20,371 bases of DNA from CAYQDR01 sp964416315 (lineage in GTDB: Bacteria > Methylomirabilota > Methylomirabilia > Rokubacteriales > DASRDR01). Shown one piece after another: positions 18,787 through 20,371 of the stretch. A model generated the notes under the pieces. The model was not told the origin of the DNA. It ran no database searches and saw nothing but the letters and a program-made list of their open reading frames with translations. The DNA lies in the NCBI GenBank assembly GCA_964416315.1, contig CAYQDR010000086.1, forward strand, positions 1 through 20,371. Direction: 5' to 3'. How positions within the stretch are numbered: position 1 is the first letter of the stretch; every line of letters starts with the position of its first letter. A program made the position numbers and the translations under genes.

Positions 18787-19512
18787 TCAATCATCCGCCG
18801 CGGCCACGAGCCGCCCGTCCCGCGCCACGGGGACGACATCGTAGACGTCGAGGGCCGCGCACAGTCCCAGGTCGCCCCCGCGCCCCATGGCGACGAGCGC
18901 CTGCGCCCAGACGGCCTCGGCGAGCATCCGCCCGAGGTCGTCGCGGTACTGCCCCCAGAGGAGCTCCGCCGCCCGCGCCGCGTCCGAGGCCGGCGCCCCC
19001 GGCCGGGCCGCCCGCAGGCGCGCCACGAGGAGCCCCGCGCACGTCGCGTCCTCGAGGCAGAAGCGCCCGAGCTCCCCCGCGCACACGAGGAGCCACGGGC
19101 CGGGCTGGCGCGCGAGCCAGCGGACCACGGCCGCGGCGTTGACGAAGCCCCCGACCGCGACCTGCCGCGCGCCCGCCGCGGCGAGGAGGGCCCGCGTCCC
19201 GTTCGTCGTCGTGAAGATGACGGTCCGGCCGCGAACCCGCGCCGCGGAGTACTCGGCGGGCGAGTTCCCGCACTCGAACCCGGGCGGGGGCGCCCCGCCG
19301 CGCTCCCCCCCGAGCAGCGCCTCCCCGTCCGCCCAACCCCGGGCGCGGGCCCGCGCCTCGTCGGGCGTGGCAACGGGGAGCACGGCGCGGGCCCCCCGGG
19401 CGAGCGCCGTCACGATCGTCGTGGAGGCCCGCACGACGTCGATCACGACCGCCGAGGCGCCGGCGAGCGGGACTCGCTCGACCTCCTCGAGCGTGAAGGC
19501 GACGTCGATCAC
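18787..19512 (-). CDS. comB: 2-phosphosulfolactate phosphatase family protein (ComB)
   Basis: The 241-aa protein carries the ComB family segments: AVVIDVVRASTTIVTAL (21-37), GFECGNSPAEY (78-88), IFTTTNGTRAL (98-108), CAGELGRFCLEDATCAG (143-159) and GLCAALDVYDVVP (217-229). ComB is a Mg2+-dependent acid phosphatase that converts 2-phosphosulfolactate to sulfolactate in coenzyme M synthesis. The family is widespread in bacteria lacking coenzyme M, where its substrate is unproven. GTG 19512 has only a weak purine stretch upstream. It precedes pgsA by 24 bases and follows argG after a 154-bp gap (19513-19666) in which I see no gene or clear signal. Confidence 0.92.
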   Translation of the reverse strand: MIDVAFTLEEVERVPLAGASAVVIDVVRASTTIVTALARGARAVLPVATPDEARARARGWADGEALLGGERGGAPPPGFECGNSPAEYSAARVRGRTVIFTTTNGTRALLAAAGARQVAVGGFVNAAAVVRWLARQPGPWLLVCAGELGRFCLEDATCAGLLVARLRAARPGAPASDAARAAELLWGQYRDDLGRMLAEAVWAQALVAMGRGGDLGLCAALDVYDVVPVARDGRLVAAADD

Positions 19513-19666
19513 CGCCGTGCCGATCCCCGTCGCATCTCCGCGTCCTCCAGCTCGCCGGGACGCGCTCGGCCTACGGCCTCGCGGGCGCCCCGTCCCGCCG
19601 GTTGGATCTGCTCGGGTCTCGGCCCGGAGGGCGGTTCAGTCTCGGCGCACTCCCTGAGCGGGAGGG

Positions 19667-20371
19667 TCAGGGTGAGGGGGACGACGACGCAGGGCCGCGG
19701 TCCCGCAGGGCGCGGATCCGGAGCCGCAGCGCGTGCAGCCGGATGAACCCGTCGGCGTCCTGCTGCCGGTACCCCGAGCCGGCCTCAAAGGTGACGATGT
19801 CCTCGCGGTACAGCGAGCGGGGCGACCGCCGCCCCGCCACCGTCACGTTGCCCTTGTAGAGCTTGAGCCGCACGGTGCCGGTGACGTCGCGCTGGGCGTC
19901 GTCCATGAACCGCTGGAGCGCCTCGCGCTCCGGGGCGTACCAGTAGCCGTAGTAGACCATCTCCGTGTAGCGGGACACGAGGGAGTCCCGGAGGTGCAGG
20001 ACCTCGCGGTCCAGCGTCAGGGACTCGAGCGCGCGGTGCGCGACGTGGAGGAGCGTCCCGCCCGGCGTCTCGTAGACGCCGCGCGACTTCATCCCGACGT
20101 ACCGGTTCTCGACGAGGTCCACACGCCCGACGCCGTTCTCGGCGCCGAGCCGGTTCAGCCGCTCGAGGAGCGCGACCGGGCCGAGCCGCTCGCCGTCCAC
20201 CGCGACGGGTGTCCCCGCCTCGAACCCCACCTCGACGACGGTCGGGAAGTCGGGCGCCTGCTCGGGGGAGACCGTCAGGAGGAACATCTTCTCCGGGGGC
20301 TCCGTCCACGGGTCCTCGAGGATCCCGCCCTCGTAAGAGATGTGGAACAGGTTCCGGTCCATCGAGTAGGG
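19667..20371 (-). CDS. argG: Argininosuccinate synthase, C-terminal part (gene runs off the window)
   Basis: About 234 C-terminal residues are present; the gene continues past the right edge (PYS precedes MDRNLFHISYEG, so the Met is internal). Diagnostic segments: NLFHISYEGGILEDP, GVGRVDLVENRYVGMKSRGV, YETPGGTLLHVAHRALESL, YYGYWYAPEREALQRFMD and VTGTVRLKLYKGNVTVAGR. They belong to the synthetase and C-terminal oligomerisation domains. ArgG joins citrulline and aspartate with ATP in arginine synthesis. The N-terminal ATP-binding P-loop lies outside the window. It has the same orientation as comB-galT but is separated from comB by 154 bases, so it may be a separate transcript. Confidence 0.96.
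   Translation of the reverse strand, partial: PYSMDRNLFHISYEGGILEDPWTEPPEKMFLLTVSPEQAPDFPTVVEVGFEAGTPVAVDGERLGPVALLERLNRLGAENGVGRVDLVENRYVGMKSRGVYETPGGTLLHVAHRALESLTLDREVLHLRDSLVSRYTEMVYYGYWYAPEREALQRFMDDAQRDVTGTVRLKLYKGNVTVAGRRSPRSLYREDIVTFEAGSGYRQQDADGFIRLHALRLRIRALRDRGPASSSPSP

Noticed and set aside
17582..18790. 402-codon version of PlsY starting at 18790
   Set aside because: The extra N-terminal part is an alternative frame of pgsA and has no PlsY or membrane character.
18178..19746. Plus-strand open frame of 522 codons
   Set aside because: Antisense to pgsA and comB, both clearly recognised.

Overview
The window is very GC-rich, with dense coding and long antisense shadow frames. It looks like an uncultivated, metagenome-derived bacterium; the chromosomal genes suggest something like Candidatus Rokubacteria/Methylomirabilota or a deltaproteobacterial relative. 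That placement is inference from composition and protein character, since no taxonomic marker is present. Two chromosomal segments flank an integrated genetic element.

Left chromosome (1-2995). A secreted cupin protein and a class I methyltransferase with an N-terminal signal/anchor form a short rightward pair. A leftward CBS-pair protein follows, then an M48 metallopeptidase whose family homology continues upstream of any usable start codon (possible 5' truncation). Next come a short tRNA with a UAA anticodon and tRNA-Cys(GCA), both leftward.

Integrated element (2996-15302, about 12.3 kb). It is bounded by a perfect 38-bp direct repeat of the 5' half of tRNA-Cys. Just inside the ends are paired TGTGCTA sites with a 12-bp period, plus an inverted 13-bp site at each end; these are probable integrase arm sites. 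Every credible gene lies on the minus strand, mostly with 4-base stop/start overlaps (ATGA/GTGA). In transcription order (right to left): a possible small acidic ORF, a 294-aa unknown protein, a MerR/Xis-like HTH protein, a CHC2 zinc-finger protein, a P4-type SF3 helicase, a zinc-ribbon protein, a palindrome-rich control region, an Xis-like HTH protein, two tiny ORFs, a putative TerS-position protein, a large terminase, three proteins of unknown function (the first doubtful), a bS21-like ribosomal protein, a 119-aa unknown protein, a string of tiny Cys-rich ORFs, a zinc-finger protein, an XRE repressor-like protein, two small unknowns, a winged-HTH protein, a free-standing integrase arm-binding-like protein and the tyrosine integrase. 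There is a terminase but no recognisable portal, capsid, tail, lysis gene or divergent lysogeny switch. This fits a phage satellite or a heavily reduced prophage better than a complete phage.

Right chromosome (15303-20371). tRNA-Gly(GCC) has a strong sigma70-type promoter. It is followed by a leftward block: argG (partial), comB, pgsA, plsY, gpsA, galT. The last five are tightly spaced and centre on phosphatidylglycerol/phosphatidic-acid synthesis. pgsA close to tRNA-Gly-tRNA-Cys-tRNA-Leu(UAA) matches the classical pgsA-glyW-cysT-leuZ arrangement of E. coli, so the element has split an ancestral tRNA operon. It separated tRNA-Cys and the UAA tRNA from their original promoter by about 12.3 kb and replaced the 5' half of tRNA-Cys with its own copy.
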